Shown here in pieces: positions 12,520 to 25,440 of a stretch of DNA of 64,000 nucleotides. How positions within the stretch are numbered: position 1 is the stretch's first letter; every line of letters starts with the position of its first letter. The position numbers and the translations under genes are program-made. The notes under the pieces were generated by a model. It ran no database searches and was not told where the DNA came from. It saw only the letters and a program-made list of their open reading frames with translations. The DNA comes from Cryptomeria japonica (lineage: Eukaryota; Streptophyta; Pinopsida; Cupressales; Cupressaceae): contig NC_081415.1 of assembly GCF_030272615.1 (NCBI RefSeq), positions 107,321,906 to 107,385,905 on the forward strand, written 5' to 3'.

Positions 12520-15000
12520 AGATCCAGGAAATGATGGTATCTTATTAGCCTTTGGCACATCCTCATGTGCATCTCCTCCTGCAAAAAATGAATCCACTAT
12601 GAAATGGCATTAGAATTCAAGAAACAACTCTTGAAGGGAAATAAACACATAACAAAAGATAGAGCAAAAGAGGGATCTACCAACAATGGGCGGGCCAATA
12701 TGACGTGTAGTAGAGGATTTCTGCATGCTACGTGTTTTTGACATTGCAATCGGCAATAAAGGTGAGGCTTACCTCTGATGAGGCAATGATGGCATTTGCA
12801 CAGGAACATTGACAACACCTAAAGAATAATACATTAGATATATCAAACATTAAATATATGAAAAGTGCAAGAATTGTAAACAAGAATGAACCTTTATTTT
12901 GAAGATTGATAGTATCAAGTATGATGTGTTCTGGGTACTTAGAGTGATAAGCCAAGCAAGCGATAATACAAGAAAATCATCATCACCTCAAGAACCTACA
13001 ACACCCTGATCATGGCAACAACTTTCATGAGGGCGAATAAATTGTTGTAAAAACAATACTTACATATTTTAGTTAATAACATAAAAGAGAATAAAATATA
13101 AACCATTATTGAACTTTTGTTATAATTAAAGCTTTCATTACTACTTACTTGCAAGTTTTCTGCTGTTTGAATCAATAATTCCACCCTCTATCGTATCTCA
13201 TCAGTAATAGGATGCACAACTGCCAAAGCAACAATCTCTTTAGTAATTTTTCTAAGAGGCTTTTTTTATGAATTCCATACGGTGTGTGGAATCTTTAGGG
13301 TCATCATCACTTAACCCTATTGATTCCACATCCCTAGAGAGGTGCTCAGGTACTTCAATTCCCTTTCCCTTTCCCTGAACATCCATCTATGTCAAGAATA
13401 TCCTTAAAAATTACAAAATTAGTCTAAATCACTAAAAAAAAGAACATAATAATGTAACGGTTTGCTTCTATCTAATTTTTACAATTACAATGAGGTTTAC
13501 TTGCTGAGTAGAAGTGTTGCAACCTACATCCCTATCTGCGATATGTGATAGATCCATGTCACCCTCTGACAAAGAAAAAATATAAAAAACGTTAGCGAAA
13601 TTAAACCAATAGACTTAGCAAAAAAATTTCATAATAAAATGGTATATTGGATTCATTAATTGGAGGTTGGTTAATTTAAATGGTATATAGTATGTACCAC
13701 CCTTATGATATTAACTTTGTTTGTATCTATACGATTCAAACAATAATCGATTAGAAGCTCTTCCCCTACACTTATTGATTTTATCTCACATACAGATACA
13801 TGATTTCCCTCATGCACCTCAAATTTGCAATTGGGTTGTTTATTAGGTGACGTAGGTCGCGTACTATTTATAAAACCTGCAATATTCCCTGTTGCTTTTG
13901 GCCGATCATCAATGTATATAGCCACTCATTTACTTTGATCATTATCTTTTTGTTGTATATAATTTGCTGACAGTGCATACCTACGCATACCTTTTTTATA
14001 TTTAGCAATCTACATCCAATTATTATAATTGTAACAAGGTCCAACAAACTCCATCAATTCACCAACTTTATTGTAACAGACCTTTATGTTGTCCATGGAA
14101 AATAAGCCTAAACCATGTAATGATGAAGGTGCTATGCGATATATCCTATCATTAACACAAAAATTGGTGTTTATTGGAGGAAGTTCCTTTGGCACCCATT
14201 GTTTCTGTAGATGTTTGTACCTTAGTGGCACCTCAATGTCGCATTTGGTCTCATCATCATAAGAACATGACCCCCCTTGAGCAAGAAAAAATTTCATGCA
14301 TTTATTGAATTTTCTTCTAATCTTTTGACCTCTTGTTGATCTCCCTATTGTAGACCTGCTACATGTGTCACTTTTATTTTCTATTCCTACATTTTCCTCA
14401 CTTGACGAAGACAGATCTAACGAATACCTATTTGGGGGTACCTGCACTCCATGAAATGACAGAGTTAATTGGTAATGAGAGAGAAATTTTACAAATGAGG
14501 GTAATGTTGATGAAGAAGTCAGCCCTAAAGTTGATTTTGGGATTAAAATTGGAATAAGTCCAACTGGGGCCTCAAGTGTTGATAACTATATTAGATTTGC
14601 TGCTAATGTCGAGGTTTGAAAAAGTGAGGAAGTTTGTTTTCCAAGTAATTTAAAAAAAATAAACTGTTTCTATAGGGTGTATTGACTAGTTATACCTGTC
14701 CATCCATGAGAATGTGCAAGATCCTTGTCAAAGGGGTTTTCGGTCCTGTACAATGTAATTCAATTATCTTATGTTAGCTAAAACTTACACAGTACACAAG
14801 ATGAACAACATGAACTTTGTAGACAAAAGAATATTAAATAATAAAAAGATGTTGTCATCAAATTCATTGTAATTTTTTTAATTCCTTACCTTTACTTTAT
14901 GTAGACTATGCAAGATCCTCAACTAAATGGTTGACAATGTCTATAGTCAATGACCTATTCCCACCAAGGGTGACAACATCACACAGGGACTATACCTGAA
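12520..15000 (-). pseudogene. Multi-exon SET-domain gene, broken
   Basis: The core exon (about 14440-13671) reads a SET domain across two in-frame stops. First comes a basic, cysteine-containing N part, then IYRIAPSSLHGLGLFSM and VGELMEFVGPCYNY. After a TAG at 14010 and a TGA at 13926 follow GNIAGFINSTRP, NKQPNCKFEVHEG and ISVGEELLIDY, which are the conserved SET motifs that hold S-adenosylmethionine and the lysine tunnel. Small candidate exons with matching splice sites lie upstream at about 14745-14694 (TENPFDKDLAHSHGWTG) and 14990-14890, and downstream at about 13566-13503 and 13390-13270. The family normally methylates protein lysines. Stops in the catalytic domain argue that this copy is dead. 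Whether it was a host gene or a gene carried by a transposon is not settled. Confidence 0.7.
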
Positions 15001-15114
15001 ATCAACACCATCAATTGAGCATCATAAGAATTACTACATGATTTGTAAGTTGATAAACAATAAATACATACGTATCATAAGCATCATAAGCATCACATGA
15101 TGTGTCATCATAAG

Positions 15115-15325
15115 CATCACATATGTATCATAAATCACCATCCATCACATAGGTAATAAACAATCCACATTCTATAAATAAACATAAAGTTCAAAAAATG
15201 TCACATGCATCATCATAAACATGTGATCCATCACATATGTATTTTAAATCAACATCCATCACATAGCTAATAAACAATCCAATTTCCATAAATAAACACA
15301 GTTTAAAAAATGTCACATAAATAGT
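15115..15325. repeat. Tandem duplication, 114-bp period
   Basis: The phrase CATCACATATGTAT begins copies at 15115 and 15229. Both copies run through AATAAACAATCCA and AAAAAATGTCACAT. The second copy is slightly incomplete. Confidence 0.75.
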
Positions 15326-15484
15326 CACTCTCCCTATGTCCATCTCCATATTAAAAGGTACATCATGAATTAATTATGTAATGGCATTAGAATTCAAAAC
15401 ATAATGAATTAATTATGTAAAAAAAATTCTATCAAGAAGTCAATATTAAATAGATAATATACTAATCACATACCTCATACATTT

Positions 15485-15676
<192 letters not shown>

Positions 15677-15940
15677 CACTAATACATTTGGGGTTAAATT
15701 CCGACAGAGGTTTCCGACGGACAAGGAGCATTGTGTGAAAATTTGATTTTTTTTTTTTTAAATGTCCGTGTTCGTTGGAATTCTGATGACCTATGCCCGT
15801 GTTCATCGAAATTCCGACGACCTCGGGCATTTTATTAAAAAAAAAAACACAACGCATTTTCATTTTGAAAGCACAAGTGGCGACCATCTTCCCTCCCTGC
15901 CCCTCCCGTCGGAGCGATCTCTGCACAAGCAAGGTAAGGT
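15677..15940 (+). repeat. Possible CACTA left terminus and subterminal repeats
   Basis: CACTA stands at 15677-15681, directly after the microsatellite. Over the next 240 bases degenerate motifs around TTCCGACG recur (about 15697, 15709, 15778, 15810 and inverted at about 15906), including a 30-bp direct repeat pair at about 15763-15823. Plant CACTA elements have such termini and CCGACG-rich subterminal repeats. A splice-donor-like AAG/GTAAGG follows at about 15930. The opposite terminus was not found, so this is a proposal. Confidence 0.4.
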
Positions 15941-16019
15941 TTTTTTCGAATTAATCCATTTTGTGCATTCCTATGATCTTGGTAATGTATTTTATCATAG
16001 GTTGAAAATGATAGGCTAG

Positions 16020-19000
16020 GGATTCTTTCAAAATCGTAACCCCTCCAATTTATTGCTATATTTCAATTGGCCTGCAAAGGTGGAGTTCAAATTGTTTGAG
16101 ACCATGGCATTATTTACTTCTCCTCACCACAAATCGGCTAGGTAATACTTTTGGTATTCATTTGTTTGGTCTGTTTGTTTTGATTTCACAGTTCCTGCAA
16201 ATCGTGGCAGATATATATATATATATAGTATCGATCTTTTATTGCTTAATTTCTCAATGTTGTCTCTGCTCTAAATTAAACCCAACCAAATATACCATTA
16301 TTTTCGATCTGCATTAACCTTGATTATTTTTGTTTAGCACCGATCTGGCAAAGTACATGGGCAGGGATCGATTTGGTTTGTTTGAAGGCTTAATCGGTAC
16401 CCATGAGGGTAAATTCGCACCCTCCATATCTCCCTTTTTGAAACCCTATGTCCTAAATCTTGTTGGACAAGAACCGACCTATATTCCAAGGCTCTCTCAA
16501 TTATGCTTTGATGGATGTCCATACCTTGTTCGAAAGCTCATATTTTGGCACACGTAGGGAAGATGCTGGCAAACGTTTAATTATTTGCTATATGCCTGTA
16601 AAAAAATTCTTTCATTGTCAAGGAAAGGTTTATTTATCAACAATAAATATGTGAAAACATTAGTGTAATCTCTGAGACAGTATCCAAAAGAGTAGGGTAT
16701 AAATGAGGGAGAGATGAATGTCAAGACAAAACAAACACTAGTACTGATGAATTCTTATTAAGACAAATCAAAAGCCATCACCAAAATTCTTGACCAAATA
16801 CAATATTTTTGGAATCTTAGAGGGGCTCGTGGAAGTTGCAACTCTGAAAGTTTGTAATAGAAGTTTGTAATGGAAACAAGTGCATGGACCATTATCTACC
16901 ATGATAGTTTCTCACACCTATTAAGGAATAGTCTCCACTCTAGAACCAAAGGTTTCACATGGACAGACATCCTAACATGAGGAATTTGTACCATGAAGAG
17001 GGCAAATTAGTAGTCCATTGTAAAGAGTCATTACTACAAATAAGAGTGCAAAAGTGACAATATGAGAATAAGGATAGTATGTCATATTGTCATGTATTTT
17101 TGTGACGGTATAGAGCAAACTCTAACAAGAGGAAAAGAAAAAGTAATTTCCTAGAAGCTTTCAATTAGTTGGCATATCAATAGTATGGTCCAAATCCTAA
17201 TGAGCAAGGATCATGCTAGTGACAATCGTAGACTTTGAGGATATTCCATAAATGGAGTTCAATAAGCTATAGAAAGACAATAATGATCATCCAAAAACAA
17301 GGTTTATAGAGTCCATTAGATAGAGACAACCAAAGACAACCAAACAAAAACAATGACACAAGATTCAATTGAAATTGCCTTTTTTCATGCAATCACATGA
17401 TACAGTGTAGCCATCTAAAAACAATGATTAATGACAACCAAGTTGTTCTAGACAATGAAGATACCTAAAAGATTTTATATCTTGAAGAAAACCTATAGAA
17501 AGGACTTAAAAGATTAGTCCTATGACTATTGAGATAAGAGCACATCAAGTGACTAGAAGAAGAAAACATATTATTTGTTGAGTCCATTGGCCTTTAGGAA
17601 GGCACGAGTCGTAACCGTTCTCAAAACATCAAGTAATGGAAGAAAACTTATGGTGATTATTTCCCTATGTTATGTAATGGAGTTATTTTTACACTAAGTA
17701 ATTAACTAGAAAAATAAATTTGTCTTGTTGTACAAGTATGATGAAACCATGCTTGTGTGTTTACATGTTTGTGCATCCTATTGAGAACCAACCTCGCTAT
17801 TGAGGAACTCAATAAATGTGCTGTTAAGTAGAAGAATGGAAAACTCAAGAAGCTATGGTGACATATTGTGGCATTAGTAGGGATTATCTCTATTGACCAC
17901 ACCTTTCAAAGATAGTATCCCCCAGTTCTCCTCATAGAATGGACCATTGGATGGCTCATAGTGGTATCCTATCCTACATTTATCTTCATGGCATTGCCGA
18001 TAGTTGGTATGTGGTTCTTGGCACGGGTTTCCTCTTACCCTATTATCTTATTTATATCTTTGTTCCAACATGTGGAGATTGATTTTTGTCATGCTATGAT
18101 GATTTTCATGTTTGCATGTGTTTTGACATTATGCAAATAGATATGATGTCACACCATACTTATGTTTTGATATAGTGTAGGTGATGGTTACATGTTGTTG
18201 ATGGTAGTGATCTGGGTTCAAAGACACAATTCCACACACACACACAAATATTTGTAGATGCATTTTATATTATTCCTTCTTAGTGGCGAATAGTGTTGGA
18301 AGATTTGCACACATGTAGAGAAGAACTCATGTTAGATACAATAGGTTGTGTTTGATAACATATGAATGTGCCTCATGATGTATACATATAGCTTTGGTGT
18401 GTGACATGCATGTACATTTTTCCATAAGACACATTGCTATGTGGCATGTGCCCTATGCATGTCTTCTTTGTGAAGCACGTTGCTATGTGCAATGTGGCCC
18501 TAGGTGTGTCTTCTCTATGAGGTGTATTGCCATGATATGTTAGGGTTTGTAGTGTGCAGGCCACAAATGCATGCATGAGGGACTATTACTATAGTCATAT
18601 TTTTTGGGCATGTAGCCTAGGAATGTCTTCTCCATTAGGTACATGGCCATGCCATGTGGGAGTTTTTGTGTTCATGCCACAAATGCACACATGAGGGACT
18701 ATTATTGGAGTCATGATGAATCTTCACTCTATTTAGCCACATTTTCTAGTCGTATAGTTATGTAATGTGCACTTTTAAGGATTGTGAAGTTTCCTACAAT
18801 TATTGATGATCTCTCATCTTTGTTGAATGGGCAAACAATTTTATTTTATTTTGTTTGAATTAGTTTAATCACTATTGTGACTTTTATCTATTGTGTAGTT
18901 ATTGTGGCTATGTTTGATTTGCTATTGGAATTGAACACATTTATTTGACTTATTATTGGTACTATTTTTTCTTTCTTTCAATATTTATGATCTTTGGTAG

Positions 19001-19528
19001 TTTAGTGAAACTCTTGCTATTTTTAAATGTTGCCTTCTTTATTATGATGTGATTCCTCACCAAGATCGACATAGATAACCTTGGATGAGTGTATATAAGG
19101 AATCAAACATTGGGAAAATTTGAGGATAGGGGTAAGTGTTTGTGGTATGGGTAGCTACGATCCACTTGTACATTCTTAGTGATTATTGATGGCTATGTCT
19201 TGGAGGCTAATTCCATTAAAAAAACAAGGGGGAAGTCATACATAATCATATGGATCCTCCCTAGTTGTGTGTGGATTCAAGACCATCATTTCATATGGTT
19301 CTTGGTTACTTTGTGAGAACATGGCATCCTCTTAGACCAATATGTGAGCCTTGTATTGTTATCCCTACAATGTAGATGAGTAAGTGTATGTTAAAATAAA
19401 TGCTTTGCATGTCATATAGTTGCATATGAAAAAGAAGAGTTAAATGGTTTTGGTTCGATTTGCAATTTTTGTGAAAATTTTGCACTGAAGTTTCCATAGC
19501 CTGATTTTTTTGCCTATGAAGAAAGACC
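16020..19528. other. Unclassified region upstream of the CACTA transposase
   Basis: No coding region is supported. A short TA run is at about 16210-16230 and a (CA)n run at about 18231-18245. Diverged tandem units lie at 18413-18715. The stretch could be CACTA promoter or intron sequence with old insertions; no ends were identified. Confidence 0.4.
18413..18715. repeat. Diverged tandem repeats with GCCATG and ATGTCTTCT cores
   Basis: Two units of about 115 bases each contain GTCTTCT, then GGCCATG-like phrases, then CCACAAATGCA and ATGAGGGACTATTA (about 18480-18598 and 18600-18712). A shorter related unit precedes them. Confidence 0.6.
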
Positions 19529-22162
19529 ATGTCAGATAATATCAGCGAAGAACAAAATAAGGAGACAATTGCTAGATTATGGTCTAACTTGAAAAGAAAA
19601 GGTGATGGGAAATGTTATTGTCCCTGCAAAATTTGTAAGGGCTTAAAGACTAGAAGACTTCTAATCAAAACAGCTAAGAAACATTGTAGGCAGCATGGTC
19701 ACATTGAAGGGGGACATGATTATCATCCACTGATAAGTTGTTCATTATATCATTTTAACAATTTATATACATAAGAAATCACTTGATAATGAGATCATGA
19801 TCATGGTTTATTTATGTTGATCATTTTTATATAGGTCGAGAACCCTAGGGCACATGATATGGTCCAACACAACCTAAAGAATATGGTTTTCGAAGTGGAG
19901 GAACATGGAGGTGTGAATATCGAAGATGAAGATAATGATCCCATGGAAGATGACGATCATGCACCAGAAAACACAATTGAAGATGATGGTACAAATACAT
20001 TGATCCATGACACATTTAGTACTGACATAGCTGATCATGATGATCAGGATGACCTTGATGTTCATGATTTACTCTTCTTGAGAAGGCATATGAGCTCCTT
20101 TACAAAGGCTCCCAAACAACTCTTCTCTCTGTTGTCTTGTTGTTGGTGAACTTGAACTTTATGAATGGTTTATCCAACATAACAATCTCACGTATGTTAA
20201 GGTGTGTCATACATGTCATTATAGTTAATAAATGGTGAATCATGTACCATTAATATTCTTTATATTAACACCTCAAACTATTTTTTTTGGTTGTAGATTG
20301 ATAGGTGAGTTTTTCTTACCACCATCAAATATTCTACCTCGCTCATATCGAGAATTATCTGCCATTATGAAAGATATTGGAATGGAGTATCAAACAATAG
20401 ATGCTTGTCTCAATGATCATATTATATATCATAAACAACATGAATTTGGAACAGAATGCCCTGAATGTCATATCAGTAGATATCGAATAGATCAAATAAC
20501 AAAAAAGGTGCCTCACAAGGTTCTTCATTATATTCCAATTATTCCACGTATGCAACGATTATTCAGGTGCACTAGCTTGGCACAATTTATGGATTACCAT
20601 GCATGCAATAGAAGTCGAGATGACATTACTCGAATGCCTGTGGATGGTTCAGCATTTATGGACATAGAGGAAAAGTGGCCACACTTTAAAGAAGAACGTC
20701 GTAATCTTAGGCTTTCATTGGCAGCGGACGGTGTCAATCCATTTGGAGAGTTGAGATCTGTTTACTCGGTGTGGCCTATTTTTGTTATCAACAATAATAT
20801 TCCTCCATGGATGTCAATAAAGAGGGAGCACATAATGTTGGCAATGATTGTTCTAGGTATTTTATCATTTAATAGTCATCTACATTTAATTATAAATATT
20901 GCAGTAAAATGGTCATAATAATTATGTAATGTTTTTGTTCATTCCACTAGGCAAGTACCAAGTTAAAGATATGAATGTATATATTGAGCCTCTTATCGAT
21001 GAGTTGCTGGAGTTATGGAATGGTGTGACCATGTATGACATCTCTAGACCAATAGGACAAAGACAATTTCAATTCCATGCAATGCGTGTATGGACAATAC
21101 ATGATGCCCCAGGGCTAACACATTTTTGTGGTACGTTATAGTGTTCAAGTTGCGCATGATAATTATAATTATAAAAATTAATAGATTTAATAGAATTCTA
21201 CATTATCTTGTAGGTCTTCAAACAAAGGGAAAATTTGAATGTCCATTTTGTGGTCCAAAGATGAAATCCCATCATTCAAAAAGTTTAGGAAAGTAGGTGT
21301 TTGATGAGTATAGGCACTTCCTTCATAAAAATCATAAGTACCAGAATATTGAAAAACATCTTTTCAATGGGAAAGAAGAGACTACATCAAAGCCACGAAG
21401 AATGACTCCTCACTTATGGAAGTTGGAATTTAATGAATTAATCATCAAGGTAATGTCATTCCATCTAATGGTTTATGTTTGGAATTTGAATTTTTCTATC
21501 GTGTTTTGTTTACTGATGATGTAATTGATGATACTGAAGGTCATCAAGGCATGGATGGCCACCTTCCAAAGGGACTAAAAAGTTATCCTAGACAATTCAA
21601 TAGGTTGCCTTACTACGAGTAGCTACAAATTGTGCATTTGTTTGATACAATGCATATTGGAAAGAATATAATAGAGACATTATGGAAAATATTGGATGGA
21701 AGGCGTGACAAAGAAAAAATTATCAAAATTTGTAGTGACATTGTGGAATCGAATCATGCAATGAATAATGTCATTCAATCAAATAGCAATGGAGATCAGA
21801 TTAATATAAGTGCCCTTCCTTGGTTATTAACACAGCAGCAAAGCTATTCTATAAAAGAAGTCATACAAAAAATTCGATTTCCCATAGGATTTGCTGCGAA
21901 CATAAACAATCTCATATCAAAGAAGAGTGAATTTGGGCTAGGGATGAAAACACATGATTGGCATACCTTCGTTAAGGTAATTCGTGTTCTTGTGTATTTA
22001 CTATATATTTGTATACTGCGCATGTACTTTTCATTGTATTATGTTAGAAAACAATGAAAAGATCATTTTATAATTGTTGCAGTACGTTCTACCTCTATCT
22101 CTCCTAGACCACTTCGACAATAATATCAAGCAAGTCATATATGATCTTGGAAAATACATGAG
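19529..22162 (+). pseudogene. CACTA (En/Spm) transposase, Tnp2/Transposase_21 family
   Basis: The first exon (from 19529) carries the transposase-associated zinc domain, CYCPCKICKG and then HCRQHGHIEG. An acidic stretch follows (19859-20149). The catalytic family region starts at about 20296, where LPRSYRELSAIMKDIGMEY, the CPECHISRY pair, IPRMQRLFRC, DGVNPFGELRS and IPPWMSIKREHIML are all standard Tnp2 landmarks. Splice sites are preserved and join in frame: 20856/20951, 21130/21214, 21449/about 21540 and 21976/22083, with a donor after 22162. In-frame TAG codons at about 21292 and 21620 inactivate it. The 3' remainder is replaced by an LTR element. These transposases cut and paste CACTA elements in the nucleus. 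Confidence 0.88.
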
Positions 22163-23206
22163 GTAAGGAGAACTTTGGGTACTTAAACTTGGGGATTCTC
22201 ACATGTGACCCCGTTCTTGAGCCTTGCATTCCATATCCTCCTCTTGATATCACATCACCTATTGCACCTGATGATGCAACTAGTGTGACAATTTTGCCTT
22301 CTTGTGATTCAGTGCAACATGATATTTCATGTTTTCTAGCTTCAGTTGATTGGAATGCCTACTTGACATGCATTGTAGGTTTGTTTGTGTAGTCCTACAT
22401 TGCATATTTGGGAGACATCATTGATGACATTCATCTTCTCTTTGATGAAGATGATCCTTGTTTGATTGTTGTGAGGGAGCACTCTGACCCTCTTGTGCAT
22501 TCTCTACATGATCATTCTTTAGAGGCTTAACTGATTGTGGATACTTTTGTACAGCAATTGGTGGAGATCTCTTTATGTTTAGAGGAGACATGAGTCTTTG
22601 GGACTTGTTCTACATTCTTCTCCACTAAATCTTGGAGTGCCTCTTTCGGCAGTGTGGTGTAGTTTACCACCTTTGGAGGGGGTACCTTTTAGCATCGACA
22701 TGGGGACACTCAAGCAATTTTCAAAGATTCCATTCACCATGAGATTTTTTCCTACATCTTCCCTTCATGATTGGGGAGACTTCACGGATACACCTTTGGT
22801 TTTGCTTCTTCCTAAGGGGAGGAATGTTGTTTGACATTCACGGAGTAGTTTCTTCATACATCATCGAGCTTCTATCATTGGTGCAGATTCTACATTGAGG
22901 GGGGGATACCTAGTCTCTCTTCTTATCTCATATGGGGGGACTTTTTCCTCACATGGGGTTTTGTCCTTGACATGCTTCTATGAGAGTTCTTTGTATCTAA
23001 TTTTCATCTCTGTTTTGGGGGAGGGTTTTTTCCCATTGGGTTTTTCTCTCTTTTCTTGCTTTATGAGAGATTTCATTGCATTGGTTTGCATGCATTTGCA
23101 TTTGTACATGGGTACCTAACATGGCCTTTTATCCAGGACCCATCTTGCATTGCTTAGTTGCATTATAGACTTAAGTGCATTACCCTAAGTTGTACTTAAG
23201 GGGGGG

Positions 23207-23656
23207 TGTTGGTGTAAATAATTATTCATCATGGATATTATTACACCTTACTTAAGTTTACTAAGGATAATGCATTTCATAGTAGTTTGGGTATGAGACA
23301 CTTGGGTGTTTGTGCCACATTGGGATAGTGTGTGCAGGAGAATTTCCACCTTTTGTGGTCTTATCTTGTTGTTACATTCCACCTTCGGTGGGTGATCCAC
23401 CTCATGTGGAATATTATATTGTTTCTCCTACCTACCCTTGTTTCTTATTGAGCCAAATGTCATGATTGTCTACTCACATATCCATATAGCCTTCTCTATA
23501 TAAGAAGGCTCATATTCATTGTATGTAACGATTGATGATCTAGATGATCAGTATTTTTTTGATAGAATATAGTTTATTCCTATCATCTATTTTGTTCTCT
23601 CTAATTTGTGCTTTCCATTACCTCTATATCTTAGCAAATTCTCATAGATTTTATCA
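23207..23656 (+). repeat. LTR beginning TGTTGGTGTAAATAA
   Basis: The start follows the tract CTTAAGGGGGGG (to 23206). A TATA box, CTATATAAG at 23496-23504, is followed by the transcript start region. The right edge is set at TTATCA by analogy with TG...CA ends and is uncertain by about ten bases. Confidence 0.6.
23488..23510 (+). promoter_or_regulatory. LTR TATA box inside a perfect 8-bp inverted repeat
   Basis: AGCCTTCT (23488-23495) and AGAAGGCT (23503-23510) are exact reverse complements flanking CTATATA. Confidence 0.6.
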
Positions 23657-24372
23657 TACTAGCATTTTTTAATAAAGATACCACATTTGCTAAATGGAAT
23701 CCACCAATAGAGATACAGGAAGATCACAAATTTTTTGTGATACTTTTTTCAGTCAAAGAAAGCGACCTGTGTTCAAAGGGTGAAGTTTTTTTGAAGCCAA
23801 CAATGTCAAGCCTACTTTCAATGTAGAAGTCACCTCCTCAATGAGGTGAATTCAACCGTTGAAAGAGGAGATTGCAATCTAGAATAAACTGTAAGTTTAC
23901 AACCACCTCCAAAAAGGTGAAGTGTTTATAAGATTGTTGAAGCAGAAACGACAAAAATCACAAATCATTAAAAAAATAATTTGTATGGAGAAGATAATGG
24001 ATATTGTAAATGTCGAATAATTTGTCAAATCTAGCAACATGAAGTTGTGTGAGGAAGCCCAATAATGGTGTTTGAAGAGGCCATAGTGTTTTTTATCAAA
24101 AGAAAAAGAGAGAATCCTTCTACGAGAGGAGAGAAGATCACAAGTTTTGTGAAAACTAGAGAAATTATTTTAAGCTACCCATATGCAATCATGTGAGAAA
24201 GTCAAATCCAAGTCTTAGAAAAGGCTTGAAGGAGATAAAAGTCAAGAATTTATAGTCTAAATAGAGATCGCCACATGATGGATCATGGTAAGAGTTGAGA
24301 ACATTCATACTAGAGGAAAATACAATTGTTATTTGTGTTGCATCAATTAGTGGTTGAAATTAAGGGGGAGAT

Positions 24373-24669
24373 TGTTGGAATATTGTTTAGTATTTCCTCA
24401 CACTTGCATAGTTTTATGCTTTTAGTTTTTTAGCTTTATTTTAAATTTCTATGTAGTAAAAATTGTTTTAGTTTTTTTCATTATTTTGAATAATACAAGT
24501 TTTCCAATATCTAGATGTATCTAAGACCTCTATATAATGAGGTAGTTGTAATTCATTCTCTATCAATTAGTTTGATGCTTGATCAGTTGAGCAAGAAGCT
24601 CTTGTAATCTCTTGAATCAATAGAATACTTTATTTGTGTTCCAATTTTTTATTTCTTTGAAATATAACA
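24373..24669 (+). repeat. Second LTR fragment, 3' LTR style
   Basis: AAGGGGGAGA at about 24363-24370 is a polypurine tract, followed by TGTTGGAATATTG. The LTR contains CTATATAATG at about 24531-24540 as a TATA box and probably ends TATAACA at 24669. The size (297 bp) and tract are typical of short Copia LTRs. No partner LTR or coding interior is seen, so it is the 3' end of a truncated element. Confidence 0.6.
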
Positions 24670-25282
24670 ATACAAGTCCACGCAAGTAGATGGGCGAGAA
24701 CCAGAGTGGGCATGCAAGAGGGAGCAGCCAAACCAGGGGTTTGGTGAAGGATGAGTAGGATGGTGGTGATGGTGATGGTGTGGAGATTGGTGATTGTTAC
24801 CTTTTCCTATTTGTGAATTGTAACTTGTTCCATGACAAGGATGATGTGGGACCAACCAGTGATGACTGCAAAGGGGTAGGATGCTTTGTTGTGCTTGGGG
24901 AGTTCATGTTTGATAGTGCTGAAGTCGGGTTTTTAGGATTTTGTTTTCCTTTCTCCCTTGCTCTTTGCAAGATTTGGATGCTCTCTACCTTCTCTGTGTG
25001 GAAGGAGCAAGGCTTGGTTGAGCTTCTGGTGGGGGTCATAGGCTCTGGGTGCGTTCCTCTTGTTTGGGACCTAGGTGGTTTTTCAAGGCTTTACTTTCAT
25101 GAGTTTTTTATTACCCTTCTCTCTTTGGGATGCCTTGTGCCCTTGGGGTCAGATTTGGTGTTGCTAAGGTTTTGTTTTTGGAAGATCCAATTTCTTGGGT
25201 TTTTTTCTAATTTGGGCTATGATTGAAATGTTTGGACTTTTGATCGGTATAGTAAATAAAAACCAGAAGAAAATACAAGATC
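24670..25282 (+). other. Spacer with an unrecognised open frame
   Basis: An ATG-initiated frame of 148 codons at 24780-25226 is the longest here. It is rich in Phe, Leu, Gly and Cys, with hydrophobic stretches, and has no motif I can assign. It may be chance or a decayed element. I do not propose a protein. Confidence 0.25.
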
Positions 25283-25426
25283 TGTAACCATAAATATGGT
25301 ATATTATAGCGTTTAAGGTAGCTATATAGTTAACAATTCTATCAACTACGTTAATAGTTTTTACATTGTATAAATATGCCTGAATACATAAAATAATAAA
25401 TTGAAAATTCTCCTATATCACTCTCA
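25283..25426 (+). repeat. 5' LTR of VIT-carrying element A
   Basis: Aligns end to end with 27144-27285: TG start, ATATGGTATATTATA, GTATAAAT and a CTCTCA end. The partner LTR reads CCATAAAT at the GTATAAAT site. Confidence 0.8.
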
Positions 25427-25428
25427 TT

Positions 25429-25440
25429 TGGTATCAGAAC
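25429..25440 (+). other. Primer-binding site of element A
   Basis: TGGTATCAGAAC, two bases after the LTR, matches the initiator-Met tRNA primer site except near its end. Confidence 0.8.

Larger units (their letters stand above)
22170..23656 (+). mobile_element. 3' end of an LTR retrotransposon (Gypsy-like guess)
   Basis: About 1 kb of broken interior with no recognisable domain (22170-23206) leads to a G-rich polypurine tract and an LTR of about 450 bp. No 5' LTR matching it lies in the window, so the element is truncated at the left, close to where the CACTA transposase stops. Assignment to Gypsy rests only on the non-coding 3' interior and LTR style and is weak. Confidence 0.6.

Noticed and set aside
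24780-25226. 148-codon frame as a membrane protein gene
   Set aside because: It is hydrophobic but shows no family motif, and no promoter or conservation evidence is available. It sits between transposon fragments.
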